Counted from the first letter of the stretch, positions 47,212 to 58,691 are shown. The stretch is DNA of 64,000 bases from Mallotus nudiflorus (GCA_947683625.1 CANTUR010000283.1:15509001-15573000), one strand, 5' to 3'. Notes: generated from the letters alone by a model not told the origin. Program-made: numbers and translations.

Positions 47212-50200
47212 TGTAATATCCCGTGTTTTTAAAAATATTTTTTTACACTATACCGGGATATGCAGTGTCAATAATTTGTATATATATTATGATATTTTTA
47301 TGAGTTGATATGTATTTTAAATCTATTTTAATTACTGTCTATTATTTTCAGTGTTTTACGTAAAATTTTCCCGGGACTTGTATTTTCGGGGAAATTTTCA
47401 CGTAAACAATGTATTATTAATTATTTTAAATGTATTTACGGACTTGCATGAACTCATACATATTTTTAAATTATTAAATAAAGATTGTGTGTGTATATTT
47501 ATTTAATTAGGGTTTATTATACCCTAATATTTTATTAAGTATTTAATTGTTTTAATTGTTATTTAATTAATTTTATTTGGTATAAATTATTAAAATATTA
47601 ATATTTTTATGTGTGTGGTGTATATTTGATGTGTGTAATTTAATATTATTTTAATATATAGTATAAAGTATATATATATACATATATTTGTCAAAATTAC
47701 ACAAGAATTGGAAAATTACATTTTAGCCCCCGAGTCTCCTTCTTCTTCTCCGACCGTTCCTTCACCGTCCGGGCGTCTGTCACGCCGTTCCTTCACCGTG
47801 GGTGTGCTGTCCGGTGTGCCACCATCTTCCCCGACCAATTTCGCCGCCTGAGGAGGCCGTTTCCGGCGTCGGGAGAACGATTTTGGCCGGAGAAGCCGAA
47901 AATCAACCCACCGTCGATCACGTCGATTCCGGCCACCGTTTTCGACACCGCCGGTCTCTTTCTTCTCCTTGAGCTCCGGTGAGTGTGATTCTAGCTTTGG
48001 TTTGAGCTAAAATGGTCTAGAATTACTTAGTTTTCGATTTGTAAATTTCAGCCTATTAGGGTTTTTGATTTTTATGAGCTTCGAATTGATTGATTCATGG
48101 AAACTTCCTTCACAAATGTTGTTCCTAGTAGCTTAATCTTCATGTGTGAATTTTTGTAGAATATTTGGAGATTGTTTGGATTTTTGGGTATTTTTGAATA
48201 TTTTAATATTATTTTCTAATTTTCGGAAATTAATTATTTAAATTATGAAATTGGAGTTTATGGTTAAATTAGGTGTTGAAATGAATTATAGGAATTTATT
48301 TGGAATTTTTATGAATTTCTAAGTATTTATTTTTAATTATTGAAGTTTAGGTGATTTTGGAAAATTAGGTTAATTGTGTTTTAAATTGAATTTAATTGGT
48401 TAATTGAGTTTAAATATTGATATTATTGATAAATATGTTGAGAAAGTTAATTTTGGATAATTGTATAATTTTTGATGAATTTTTGAAGTAATTTAAGTAT
48501 ATTTATATATATAGGGGTATTTTGGTAATTTTACCCTAAATTGTCTAAAAATGTAATTTAATTGGTTTTAATATTTATTTAAGGTATAAAAATGATTTCT
48601 ACAAATTATTTAGTATTTTTAACTAATTAAAACTATTTTTCGGGAATTATTTTCAATTATATATATAATATACGGTTTTTCTAATAAAATGAGTTTTAAT
48701 CGGTTTTTATAGTGTTTCAAGGTTAATTATGTAATTTCTACGTATGAAATGTATTTTTGTGATTTAAGGATATTTTTGTTGTATCTGGAATATTGTTCTG
48801 TGTTTGTGGACCCCGGTCGGTGGACTGTAGTTTGGAGTCCGACCGTGGGATTTTGATTGTGTTGAGCTCATTTTTCGAAGTGTGTTTCTTTGCAGGGTCG
48901 GCTCTACTCTTTTGAGTAGAGAGATGTCCATTTTACAGGGGAGGTTCTGCCGGATTTTTGGTAGAATTCTCGTAAAACGTGATATCCAATCGAACCCTAA
49001 TTTTCGATTCTGTGTTAAATACTCTAGATTGAATTCTAGGATTTCTGTTAGGTTTATTCTAATGTCGGTTATTTATTGCTTGTTTAGTTGCGCCGAGACC
49101 GAGGGCTAGTGGACCAGGCCCGTCGGACCTGTCTCGTGGAGCGCATTAGGTGAGTTACTATATTATATATATATGCTTAGGATGCATGATTTAGAAAATG
49201 CATGTTTTATTTTGACTGAATATGCATAAATAATGTGATTTATATTCAAGTATATTTTTGGTATATTTTTGGTATATAATAAATTATATACATGTTTTGT
49301 TAATAAAATATATTTAAAATGTTTTTAAATATATTTTTAGTTTAATTCATGAATTGATTGGATTTATTTGACATATATATACTCAAAATATACCTGGTTT
49401 ATGTTTGGTATATTTTCGGTATATATATGGTTTATATTGTTGTTTCATTTACATTCATGCATCATTTATTGTGAATGAATGATTTATATTATTAATGAAG
49501 GATATCAATAGAACGTGCTACCTAGTGGGCAGCACTAGGACCGAGTACGTACCGGTACGCCTATAGCTTTAGGCTATGTTACTAACTATTTGTGGATATT
49601 GGTTTGATATGATTATTGATATGTGAGATGTGGTTTATGGGTGTGATTGCTGGAGCTCGGTTGACCAAGTGTCTCAGGGCCAATCACACTGGCAGTTAGA
49701 CTGCTGGAGCTCGGTTGACTTAGTGTCTCGGGGCCAGTCTACTGTCCATATGGATTAAGTGGATATATTTGGTATAAGTGAGCCTGTATGGCCAGAGTGT
49801 TGTTTAACACTATTATATGAGGTTGCGTCATTCTAGGGTTCTATGTGATCCTTCATAAAAGATGTTTTCAGATAAAATATATAAAATGATTTTATTGCAT
49901 ATGTGTGCAATTGCCTATATATATACATATTATATATATACATATTATATATATACTGTTGACTGTATGCATTATCACTTAGTGTGTATGTATATATATT
50001 ATAGTAATTCACTCAGTGAGGTCTGACTCCCCTCCGTTGACTATTTTTCAGGAGAGTCAACTTCCTCAGACCTCAGTAGCAGGTCGATACGCCGGATTTC
50101 TTCCGCCCCGGCTTCTTTATGTAAATTGTCTACTTGAGTCTTATTTATTTTATCTAGACACTGCAGTAGTTGTGAATTAAAGTATGGGATTTTATGTACT

Positions 50201-50455
50201 TTATTTTAAAGAGATGTATTATATTGAAACTGGATTTGTATTAAAGATTATATACATCTATGTGATGAGATGAGATTTAGTTTAACTCCAGTTGATATGG
50301 AAAAATGATATTATGATTTTTATTTCCGCTGCATATTATATTTTTATTGTTATTATGGCATGCTTTATTTTATTTTTAGGCTTGCTACGGGTTCTGGATT
50401 TGAAAGAATTCCCGTTCCCTAGCGCCGGTCATGGCCCCTGTTTTGGGTAGTGACA
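47212..50455 (+). repeat. 5' LTR of the chromovirus
   Basis: 3244 bp, TGTAATATCCCG to TAGTGACA. A TATA-rich block at 47660-47690 precedes a CT/GC-rich segment (47727-47978), a plausible transcription start area. It contains three strong splice-like signals: donor GTGAGT at 47979, acceptor TTTGCAG ending 48895, donor GTGAGT at 49150, acceptor TTTTTCAG ending 50051. Twin stem-loops lie at 49641-49741. No protein is encoded. Confidence 0.95.
49641..49741 (+). repeat. Twin stem-loops in the 5' LTR
   Basis: Two near-identical ~30-base loops (CTGGAGCTCGGTTGAC...GGGC) are each closed by a different stem: GTGTGATTG/CAATCACAC (49641-49649/49681-49689) and TAGACTG/CAGTCTA (49697-49703/49735-49741). 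Equivalent pairs occur in the 3' LTR and in both solo LTRs. Confidence 0.8.
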
Positions 50456-50459
50456 AAGT

Positions 50460-50471
50460 TGGTATCAGAGC
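50460..50471 (+). other. Primer-binding site, initiator tRNA-Met
   Basis: TGGTATCAGAGC, four bases after the 5' LTR end, is the complement of the 3' end of plant initiator tRNA-Met, the usual primer for chromoviruses. Confidence 0.93.
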
Positions 50472-50669
50472 GAAGTTCGTATCAGAGTGGAGTTCTGTGT
50501 CAGGGCTTAGTTATGTGAGTTGTGGCCCTAGTTTTAAAGTTGTGTTTTCTGTTGGACTACTGCAGTGTATTAGGTTCGAGTATGTCTTGATGAGTATTCC
50601 TTGCTGTAGTTTTCAGCGTTATTCCTCCGTTGTCTGTTTTGTCTGAATCTTTCCGTTTGTCTTTTCAGA

Positions 50670-53600
50670 ATGAGGAGGCGAGCGCGTGTCGCTCCACCGG
50701 TCGTTGAGGCTGAGGATGATGAGTCTTTTCAGGACGAGGTTTTACCTCCTGAGCAGCCAGTTAGACGTAGAGGTCATGGTAGAGGTAGACCTCGAGGAGC
50801 GGCAGGTCGCCGTAGGCAGAGAGAGTTACAGGACGAGGAGCCTATTGAGCCTGAGTTTGATGTTCCTGTTCCTCCAGTTGTTCAGCCTGTTCAGCCTGCC
50901 TATCAGCAGGGTATGTCTGACCCTGAGGCAGCTTTGTTCTATGCCCGAGTTGGCAGGATTGCTTTTGATGGTACTTCTGATCCTTTAGATTTTCTGCATG
51001 CGATTGAGACTAGGACTCGGACTGCTCATACCGAGTACCAGAGGATCATGATCGTCGAGTTGTCTGTTGAGGGACCAGCTCTAGATTGGTTCATTCAGAT
51101 GATCCAGCCCTATATGATGACGATGACCTGGGCTCAGTTTCGAGAGCGATTCATGAGAAGATTTTATCCAGAGCCTCTTCGTTTGAGCTATCATCTCCGT
51201 TTGACTAGTATTTCTCGTGGAGATCGATCTGTAGAGGAGTATACCCGAGAGTTTCTTCTTCTGGGTAGATATGCTGAGGATCTGATGCGAGATCAGTATT
51301 TCACGGTTACTACCTATGTTACTGGTTTGGGTTCAGCTTTTGCTGGTATGCCCACAGCAGGTCTTACTCTGGAGTCTGTGATTGAGCTAGCTAAGGAGAT
51401 CGAGCTGAGGTTAGTTAGGCAGGGAGCGATGCCTGATTATTACCAGTTGGGAGTTCAGTCGAGTGGATTGCAGGCTACTCCATATTCGAGTTTTCATGTT
51501 GGTTCGAGTAGTCAGCAGCGAGGTTCGACTCAGCAGAGTCAGAGACAGCAGCAGCGAGTGCATCGGAGCAGTAGACATGGCCGTGGAGGTCAGCGTAGAT
51601 CGTTTAGATTTGGGTCAGGTGCTTCGAGCAGCAGCAGTGGTCGTAGTTCTGGATCAGCGGCCAGTGTTTGTCAGACTTGTGGTAGAGTCCATCAGGGACC
51701 ATGTTATCTGACGCCACTGACATGTTTCAGATGCGGGCAGACAGGACATTTTGCCAGATCGTGTCCTTATTCCGGATATCAGCAGCAGCAGATTCCGCGA
51801 TTCCCACAGCAGTCGATTGCTAGTGCAGCACCCGTGCCATTTCAGTTGCCACCAGCCCAGCATCAGAGTTCTACTCAGTTTGTTCCACAGCAGAGTCGTG
51901 GTAGAGGTACTAGAGGAGGTGCTAGAGGTGTTGGCCAGGCTTCTACCAGTCAACAGGGAGGTCGAGGTCAGGCTAGAGTCTTCCATCTGACTCAGCAGGA
52001 TGCTCAGGCATCTAATGCAGTCGTGGCAGGTATTCTTTCTATTTGTTACCTGGATGCATGGGTTTTGTTTGATCTGGGTGCCACGCATTCGTTTGTTTCC
52101 CCCATTTTTGCTTCTAAATCTTGTTGGCAAGCTTCGAGGATGGCTTTTCCTTTGTCTGTTGCCACTCCTCTGAGCGATTCCTTGGACGTCGATATTGTTC
52201 TTTTTGGTTGTCCAGTTTTCGTGGGAGATAGAGAATTACCCGCTGATTTGATTTTATTGGATGTGATGGAGTTTGATGTTATTTTGGGAATGGATTGGTT
52301 ATCTCAGCACTTCGCCGTGGTAGATTGCAGGAATAAGGAGGTGATTTTCAGAATTCCTGGTGAAGTAGAATTTAAGTTTGTTGGTGATAGGAGTTCAGCA
52401 CCTCAGAATCTTATTTCTGCTAGGAAGTTGTTGAGGAAAGGTTGTCAAGGGTTTTTGGCATTGGTTAGGGATACGTCAGTGGAGAAGTTGTCACTCACAG
52501 ATGTTCCGGTTGCTTGTGAGTTTCCTGATGTTTTTCCCGAGGAGTTGCCAGGTTTACCACCTCATAGAGAGATTGAGTTCTGTAAAGATGTGGTCCCAGG
52601 TACTACTCCTATATCTATGCCACCCTATCGTATGGCTCCTGCAGAGTTGAGAGAGCTGAAGGAGCAGTTGCAAGAGTTGTTGGAGAAGGGTTTTATCAGA
52701 CCTAGTGTTTCTCCTTGGGGTGCACCAGTCTTGTTTGTGAAGAAGAAGGATGGTACCCTGAGACTGTGCATTGACTACAGAGAGTTGAATAAGGTGACAG
52801 TGAAGAACAAGTATCCTCTCCCGAGGATAGATGATTTATTTGATCAGCTCCAGGGTGCACAATTCTTTTCTAAGGTCGACTTGAGGTCGGGTTATCATCA
52901 GCTGCGGATCAGTGAATCCGATATTCCTAAGACAGCATTCCGTACTCGATATGGTCATTATGAGTTTCTGGTGATGTCTTTTGGTTTGACTAATGCACCA
53001 GCAGCTTTTATGGACCTGATGAACAGAGTATTCAGACCGTATGTGGATCAGTTTGTGGTAGTCTTCATTGATGATATACTGGTATATTCGAGGAGTATGG
53101 AAGAGCATGTATATCACTTGAGGATTGTACTACAGACACTGAGAGATCATCAGCTTTATGCTAAATTCTCGAAGTGTGATTTCTGGATGGAGAGTGTTTC
53201 TTTTCTTGGACACGTAGTGTCTAAAGAAGGTATTCAGGTTGATCCACAGAAGATTGAGGCAGTATCTGAATGGCCTAGACCTACTTCGGTCACGGAGATT
53301 CAGAGTTTTCTGGGTTTAGCCGGGTATTATAGGCGGTTTGTGCAGAATTTTTCCAGGATAGCAACCCCTATGACTCGCTTGACTCAGAAGAATGTTAGAT
53401 TCGAGTGGTCAGAAGCTTGTGAGAATAGTTTTCAGTTGTTGAAGGAGAAGTTGACCACAGCGCCAGTATTAGCTTTGCCTAATGGTGTGGAGAAGTTCAC
53501 AGTTTACTGTGATGCCTCTAGAATTGGTCTTGGTTATGTGTTGATGCAGAATGGAAGGGTGATAGCCTATGCTTCGAGGCAGTTGAAGAAGCATGAGCAG

Positions 53601-55412
53601 AACTATCCTACACATGATCTAGAGATGGCTGCAGTGATCTTTGCTTTGAAGATTTGGAGACATTATTTGTACGGGGTGACTTGTGAGATATTTACTGATC
53701 ACAAGAGCCTTAAGTACATTTTCCAGCAGCGAGATCTGAATTTGAGGCAGAGAAGATGGTTGGAACTGTTGACGGATTATGATTGTGAGATTCTTTACCA
53801 TCCGGGTAAAGCTAATGTGGTAGCAGATGCCTTGAGTAGGAAGTCCTCAGGTAGTCTTGCTCATATCGGTGTAGAGAGGAGACCATTGATCCAGGAGTTG
53901 CATTTGATGGTGGATCAAGGTCTGATGATGAAGATTAGTAGATCAGGTGGATTGTTAGCTCAGTTTAAAGTGCGATCTGTGCTAAGGGATAGGATTAAAG
54001 CAGCTCAGAGCCGAGATCCTATTCTAGAAGAGCTTGCAGAGAATGTCAGAGTAGGGAAGTTCACTGATTTCACACTCAATGATGATGGTGTGTTATGGAT
54101 CAGTGGTAGATTGTGTGTTCCTGATGTGGATGATTTGAGAGAAGAGATCCTAGAGGAAGCACATTCTACAGCTTACAGCGTTCATCCAGGTGTCACTAAG
54201 ATGTACCACAGTATCAGAGATCTATACTGGTGGGATGGATTGAAGAAGGATGTTGCTGATTATGTTGCTAAGTGCTTGACGTGTCAGCAAGTGAAAGCCG
54301 AACATCAAAAGCCTTCTGGGAAGCTTCAGCCTCTTCCTATTCCCGAGTGGAAGTGGGAAAGGATAGCTATGGATTTTGTGGTCGGTTTACCTCGTTCGAA
54401 GGATGGATACGATTCCATCTGGGTGATTGTAGACAGGTTGACGAAGTCTGCACATTTCTTGCCTGTGAAAGCTACATATTCAGTTGCTAGATTGGCGAAG
54501 TTGTATGTGAAGCATATTGTGTGCCTTCATGGAGTACCTGTGTCCATTGTGTCAGACAGAGGTTCGGTGTTTACTTCTCATTTTTGGCAGAAGTTACAGG
54601 AAGCGATGGGCACTAGGTTGGATTTCAGTACTGCTTTTCATCCTCAGACAGACGGTCAGTCTGAGAGGACGATCCAGACACTAGAAGATATGTTGAGGAT
54701 GTGTGTCTTGGATTTGGGAGGTAGCTGGGATGATCATTTGTCGCTTGTTGAGTTTGCATATAATAACAGCTACCATAGCAGTATTGGTATGGCACCATAT
54801 GAGGCGTTGTATGGAAGGAAGTGTAGATCCCCGTTGAGTTGGGATGAGATCGGGGAGAGAGCTTTGACTGGACCAGAGATGGTTCAGGATGCTGCAGAGA
54901 AAGTCGCCGTGATCAAGCGTAGATTAGAGACCGCAGTTAGTAGACAGAAGAGTTATGCGGATCCTAGGCGCAGAGATGTGGAGTTTCAAGTTGGAGATTT
55001 CGTTTTTTTGAAAGTATCTCCGATGAAGGGTGTGATGAGATTTGGCAGGAAGGGTAAGTTAGCACCGAGATATATTGGACCGTTTGAGATTCTGGAGAGA
55101 GTTGGCACTGTTGCATATCGGTTGGATTTGCCTCCGAGTATGTCACAAGTGCATCCAGTATTTCATATCTCGATGTTGAGGAAGTATATCTCGGATCCTT
55201 CACACGTGTTGCAGCCCGACAGTGTGGAAGTGAATGAAAATTTGACTTTTGTGGAAGAACCTGTGGCGATCGTTGATTTTCAAGTTCGACAGTTGCGATC
55301 GAAGCAGATTCCGATGGTCAAGGTTCTATGGCGTAGCGACAGAGTTGAAGAGCATACGTGGGAGACTGAAGCTGAGATGCGAGCTTCTTACCCGTATCTC
55401 TTTCCTTCCTGA
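50670..55412 (+). CDS. Chromovirus gag-pol polyprotein, 1580 aa, uninterrupted
   Basis: Makes all proteins for replication of the element. Domains: gag about residues 88-260 (FDGTSDPLDFLHAIE, then RFYPEPLR); a Gln/Ser/Arg-rich stretch; CCHC zinc knuckle C352, C355, H360, C365; protease near D468-L469-G470-A471; reverse transcriptase about 640-860 with FIDD (catalytic D801, D802); RNase H starting at D948 (YCDAS) and ending in ADALSR; integrase zinc finger (H1165/H1172, C1202, C1205), core D1235, D1296, E1332 with exact D-35-E spacing; chromodomain about 1528-1575 (EEPVAIVDF...VLWRSD...HTWE). The protease has Leu where Ser/Thr is usual, which may impair processing. Start chosen as the first ATG after the primer site. 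Codon composition is far less AT-rich than the flanks. Confidence 0.95.
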   Translation: MRRRARVAPPVVEAEDDESFQDEVLPPEQPVRRRGHGRGRPRGAAGRRRQRELQDEEPIEPEFDVPVPPVVQPVQPAYQQGMSDPEAALFYARVGRIAFDGTSDPLDFLHAIETRTRTAHTEYQRIMIVELSVEGPALDWFIQMIQPYMMTMTWAQFRERFMRRFYPEPLRLSYHLRLTSISRGDRSVEEYTREFLLLGRYAEDLMRDQYFTVTTYVTGLGSAFAGMPTAGLTLESVIELAKEIELRLVRQGAMPDYYQLGVQSSGLQATPYSSFHVGSSSQQRGSTQQSQRQQQRVHRSSRHGRGGQRRSFRFGSGASSSSSGRSSGSAASVCQTCGRVHQGPCYLTPLTCFRCGQTGHFARSCPYSGYQQQQIPRFPQQSIASAAPVPFQLPPAQHQSSTQFVPQQSRGRGTRGGARGVGQASTSQQGGRGQARVFHLTQQDAQASNAVVAGILSICYLDAWVLFDLGATHSFVSPIFASKSCWQASRMAFPLSVATPLSDSLDVDIVLFGCPVFVGDRELPADLILLDVMEFDVILGMDWLSQHFAVVDCRNKEVIFRIPGEVEFKFVGDRSSAPQNLISARKLLRKGCQGFLALVRDTSVEKLSLTDVPVACEFPDVFPEELPGLPPHREIEFCKDVVPGTTPISMPPYRMAPAELRELKEQLQELLEKGFIRPSVSPWGAPVLFVKKKDGTLRLCIDYRELNKVTVKNKYPLPRIDDLFDQLQGAQFFSKVDLRSGYHQLRISESDIPKTAFRTRYGHYEFLVMSFGLTNAPAAFMDLMNRVFRPYVDQFVVVFIDDILVYSRSMEEHVYHLRIVLQTLRDHQLYAKFSKCDFWMESVSFLGHVVSKEGIQVDPQKIEAVSEWPRPTSVTEIQSFLGLAGYYRRFVQNFSRIATPMTRLTQKNVRFEWSEACENSFQLLKEKLTTAPVLALPNGVEKFTVYCDASRIGLGYVLMQNGRVIAYASRQLKKHEQNYPTHDLEMAAVIFALKIWRHYLYGVTCEIFTDHKSLKYIFQQRDLNLRQRRWLELLTDYDCEILYHPGKANVVADALSRKSSGSLAHIGVERRPLIQELHLMVDQGLMMKISRSGGLLAQFKVRSVLRDRIKAAQSRDPILEELAENVRVGKFTDFTLNDDGVLWISGRLCVPDVDDLREEILEEAHSTAYSVHPGVTKMYHSIRDLYWWDGLKKDVADYVAKCLTCQQVKAEHQKPSGKLQPLPIPEWKWERIAMDFVVGLPRSKDGYDSIWVIVDRLTKSAHFLPVKATYSVARLAKLYVKHIVCLHGVPVSIVSDRGSVFTSHFWQKLQEAMGTRLDFSTAFHPQTDGQSERTIQTLEDMLRMCVLDLGGSWDDHLSLVEFAYNNSYHSSIGMAPYEALYGRKCRSPLSWDEIGERALTGPEMVQDAAEKVAVIKRRLETAVSRQKSYADPRRRDVEFQVGDFVFLKVSPMKGVMRFGRKGKLAPRYIGPFEILERVGTVAYRLDLPPSMSQVHPVFHISMLRKYISDPSHVLQPDSVEVNENLTFVEEPVAIVDFQVRQLRSKQIPMVKVLWRSDRVEEHTWETEAEMRASYPYLFPS

Positions 55413-55454
55413 TTCTGTAATCTTGTTTTCTGGAATTCGGGGATGAATTCTTGT

Positions 55455-55467
55455 AAGGGGGGAAGAC
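55455..55467 (+). other. Polypurine tract of the chromovirus
   Basis: AAGGGGGGAAGAC directly before the TG of the 3' LTR; primes plus-strand cDNA synthesis. Intact purine run apart from the last C. Confidence 0.9.
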
Positions 55468-58400
55468 TGTAATATCCTGTGTTTTTAAAAATATTTTTTT
55501 ACATTGTACCGGGATATGCAGTGTCAATAATTTGTATATATATTATGATATTTTTATGAGTTGATATGTATTTTAAACCTATTTTAATTACTGTCTATTA
55601 TTTTCAGTGTTTTACGTAAAATTTTCCCGGGACTTGCATTTTCGGGGAAATTTTCACGTAAACAATGTATTATTAATTATTTTAAATGTATTTACGGACT
55701 TGCATGAACTCATACATATTTTTAAATTATTAAATAAAGACTGTGTGTGTATATTTATTTAATTAGGGTTTATTATACCCTAATATTTTATTAAGTATTT
55801 AATTGTTTTAATTGTTATTTAATTAATTTTATTTGGCATAAATTATTAAAATATTAATATTTTTATATGTGTGGTGTATATTTGATGTGTGTAATTTAAT
55901 ATTATTTTAATATATAGTATAAAGTATATATATATACATATATTTGTCAAAATTACACAAGAATTGGAAAATTACATTTTAGCCCCCGAGTCTCCTTCTT
56001 CTTCTCCGACTGTTCCTTCACCGTCCGGGCGTCTGTCACGCCGTTCCTTCACCGTGGGTGTGCTGTCCGGTGTGCCACCATCTTCCCCAACCAATTTCGC
56101 CGCCTGAGGAGGCCGTTTCCGGCGTCGGGAGAACGATTTTGGCCGGAGAAGCCGAAAATCAACCCACCGTCGATCACGCCGATTCCGGCCACCATTTTCA
56201 ACACCGCCAGTCTCTTTCTTCTCCTTGAGCTTTGGTGAGTGTGATTCTAGCTTTGGTTTGAGCTAAAATGGTCTAGAATTGCTTAGTTTTCGATTTGTAA
56301 ATTTCGGCCTATTAGGGTTTTTTATTTTTTTGAGCTTCTAATTGATTGATTCATGGAAACTTCCTTCACAAATGTTGTTCCTAGTAGCTTAATCTTCATT
56401 TTTGAATTTTTGTAGAATTTTTGGAGATTGTTTGGATTTTTGGGTATTTTTGAATATTTTAATATTATTTTCTAATTTTCGGAAATTAATTATTTAAATT
56501 ATGAAATTGGAGTTTATGGTTAAATTAGGTGTTGAAATGAATTATAGGAATTTATTTGGAATTTTTATGAATTTCTAAGTATTTATTTTTAATTATTGAA
56601 GTTTAGGTGATTTTGGAAAATTAGGTTAATTGTGTTTTAAATTGAATTTAATTGGTTAATTGAGTTTAAATATTGATATTATTGATAAATATGTTGAGAA
56701 AGTTAATTTTGGATAATTGTATAATTTTTGATGAATTTTTGAAGTAATTTAAGTATATTTATATATATAGGGGTATTTTGGTAATTTTACCCTAAATTGT
56801 CTAAAAATGTAATTTAATTGGTTTTAATATTTATTTAAGGTATAAAAATGATTTCTACAAATTATTTAGTATTTTTAACTAATTAAAACTATTTTTCGGG
56901 AATTATTTTCAATTATATATATAATATACGGTTTTTCTAATAAAATGAGTTTTAATCGGTTTTTATAGTGTTTCAAGGTTAATTATGTAATTTCTACGTA
57001 TGAAATGTATTTTTGTGATTTAAGGATATTTTTGTTGTATCTGGAATATTGTTCTGTGTTTGTGAACCCCGGTCGGTGGACTGTAGTTTGGAGTCCGACC
57101 GTGGATTTTGATTGTGTTGAGCTCGTTTTTCGAAGTGTGTTTCTTTGCAGGGTCGGCTCTACTCTTTTGAGTAGAGAGATGTCCGTTTTACAGGGGAGGT
57201 TCTGTCGGATTTTCGGTAGAATTCTCGTAAAACGTGATATCCAGTCGAACCCTAATTTTCGATTCTGTGTTAAATACTCTAGATTGAATTCTAGGATTTC
57301 TGTTAGGTTTATTCTAATGTCGGTTATTTATTGCTTATTTAGTTGCGCCAAGACCGAGGGCTAGTGGACCAGGCCCGTCGGACCTGTCTCGTGGAGCGCA
57401 TTAGGTGAGTTACTATATTATATATATATATGCTTAGGATGCATGATTTAGAAAATGCATGTTTTATTTTGACTGAATATGCATAAATAATGTGATTTAT
57501 ATTCAAGTATATTTTTGGTATATAATAAATTATATACATGTTTTGTTAATAAAATATATTTAAAATGTTTTTAAATATATTTTTAGTTTAATTCATGAAT
57601 TGATTGGATTTATTTGACATATATATACTCAAAATATACCTGGTTTATGTTTGGTATATTTTCGGTATATATATGGTTTATATTGTTGTTTCATTTACAT
57701 TCATGCATCATTTATTGTGAATGAATGATTTATATTATTAATGAAGGATATCAATAGAACGTGCTACCTAGTGGGCAGCACTAGGACCGAGTACGTACCG
57801 GTACGCCTATAGCTTTAGGCTATGTTACTAACTATTTGTGGATATTGGTTTGATATGATTATTGATATGTGAGATGTGGTTTGTGGGTGTGATTGCTGGA
57901 GCTCGGTTGACCAAGTGTCTCGGGGCCAATCACACTGGCAGTCAGACTGCTGGAGCTCGATTGACTTAGTGTCTCGGGGCCAGTCTACTGTCCATATGGA
58001 TTAAGTGGATATATTTGGTATAAGTGAGCCTGTATGGCCAGAGTGTTGTTTAACACTATTATATGAGGTTGCGTCATTCTAGGGTTCTATGTGATCCTTC
58101 ATAAAAGATGTTTTCAGATAAAATATATAAAATGATTTTATTGCATATGTGTGCAATTGCCTGTATATATACATATTATATATATACTGTTGACTGTATG
58201 CATTATCACTTAGTGTGTATGTATATATATTATAGTAATTCACTCAGTGAGGTCTGACTCCCCTCCGTTGACTATTTTTCAGGAGAGTCAACTTCCTCAG
58301 ACCTCAGTAGCAGGTCGATACGCCGGATTTCTTCCGCCCCGGCTTCTTTATGTAAATTGTCTACTTGAGTCTTATTTATTTTATCTAGACACTGCAGTAG

Positions 58401-58686
58401 TTGTGAATTAAAGTATGGGATTTTATGTACTTTATTTTAAAGAGATGTATTATATTGAAACTGGATTTGTATTAAAGATTATATACATCTATGTGATGAG
58501 ATGAGATTTAGTTTAACTCCAGTTGATATGGAAAAATGATATTATGATTTTTATTTCCGCTGCATATTATATTTTTATTGTTATTATGGCATGCTTTATT
58601 TTATTTTTAGGCTTGCTACGGGTTCCGGATTCGAAAGAATTCCCGTTCCCTAGCGCCGGTCATGGCCCCTGTTTTGGGTCGTGACA
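55468..58686 (+). repeat. 3' LTR of the chromovirus
   Basis: 3219 bp, TGTAATATCCTG to TCGTGACA. Differs from the 5' LTR mainly by C/T and G/A changes, a 12-bp loss of one 'tatttttggtat' unit near 57515, and a shorter TATATA tract near 58165. Splice-like signals are kept. Confidence 0.95.
57887..57986 (+). repeat. Twin stem-loops in the 3' LTR
   Basis: Stem 1 GTGTGATTG/CAATCACAC (57887-57895/57927-57935) is unchanged from the 5' LTR. Stem 2 AGACTG/CAGTCT (57944-57949/57981-57986) has lost its outermost pair through T to C. Confidence 0.8.
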
Positions 58687-58691
58687 GAGTT

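Larger units (their letters stand above)
47212..58686 (+). mobile_element. Full-length Tekay/Del-type chromovirus (Ty3/gypsy), 11.5 kb
   Basis: Complete structure: 5' LTR 47212-50455, primer site, one gag-pol ORF, purine tract, 3' LTR 55468-58686, and exact 5-bp target duplications GAGTT (47207-47211 and 58687-58691). The empty site is preserved in tandem copy 1 at about 38541-38547. Long LTRs above 3 kb and a C-terminal chromodomain after integrase suit the Tekay/Del lineage. LTRs differ by roughly 40-50 substitutions by eye over ~3.2 kb, mostly transitions, plus small indels, so insertion is fairly recent. It may be close to autonomous apart from an altered protease motif. Confidence 0.95.

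Noticed and set aside
51654..52130. 158-codon ORF antisense to gag-pol
   Set aside because: Shadow of the Gln/Ser-rich linker and protease region; Ser/Thr-rich composition is the reverse reading of the coding strand.
57005..57364. 119-codon ORF in the 3' LTR (and its 5' LTR counterpart at 48882-49109)
   Set aside because: Its frame spans a likely splice acceptor, it lacks protein-like composition, and the 5' LTR copy carries a frame difference.
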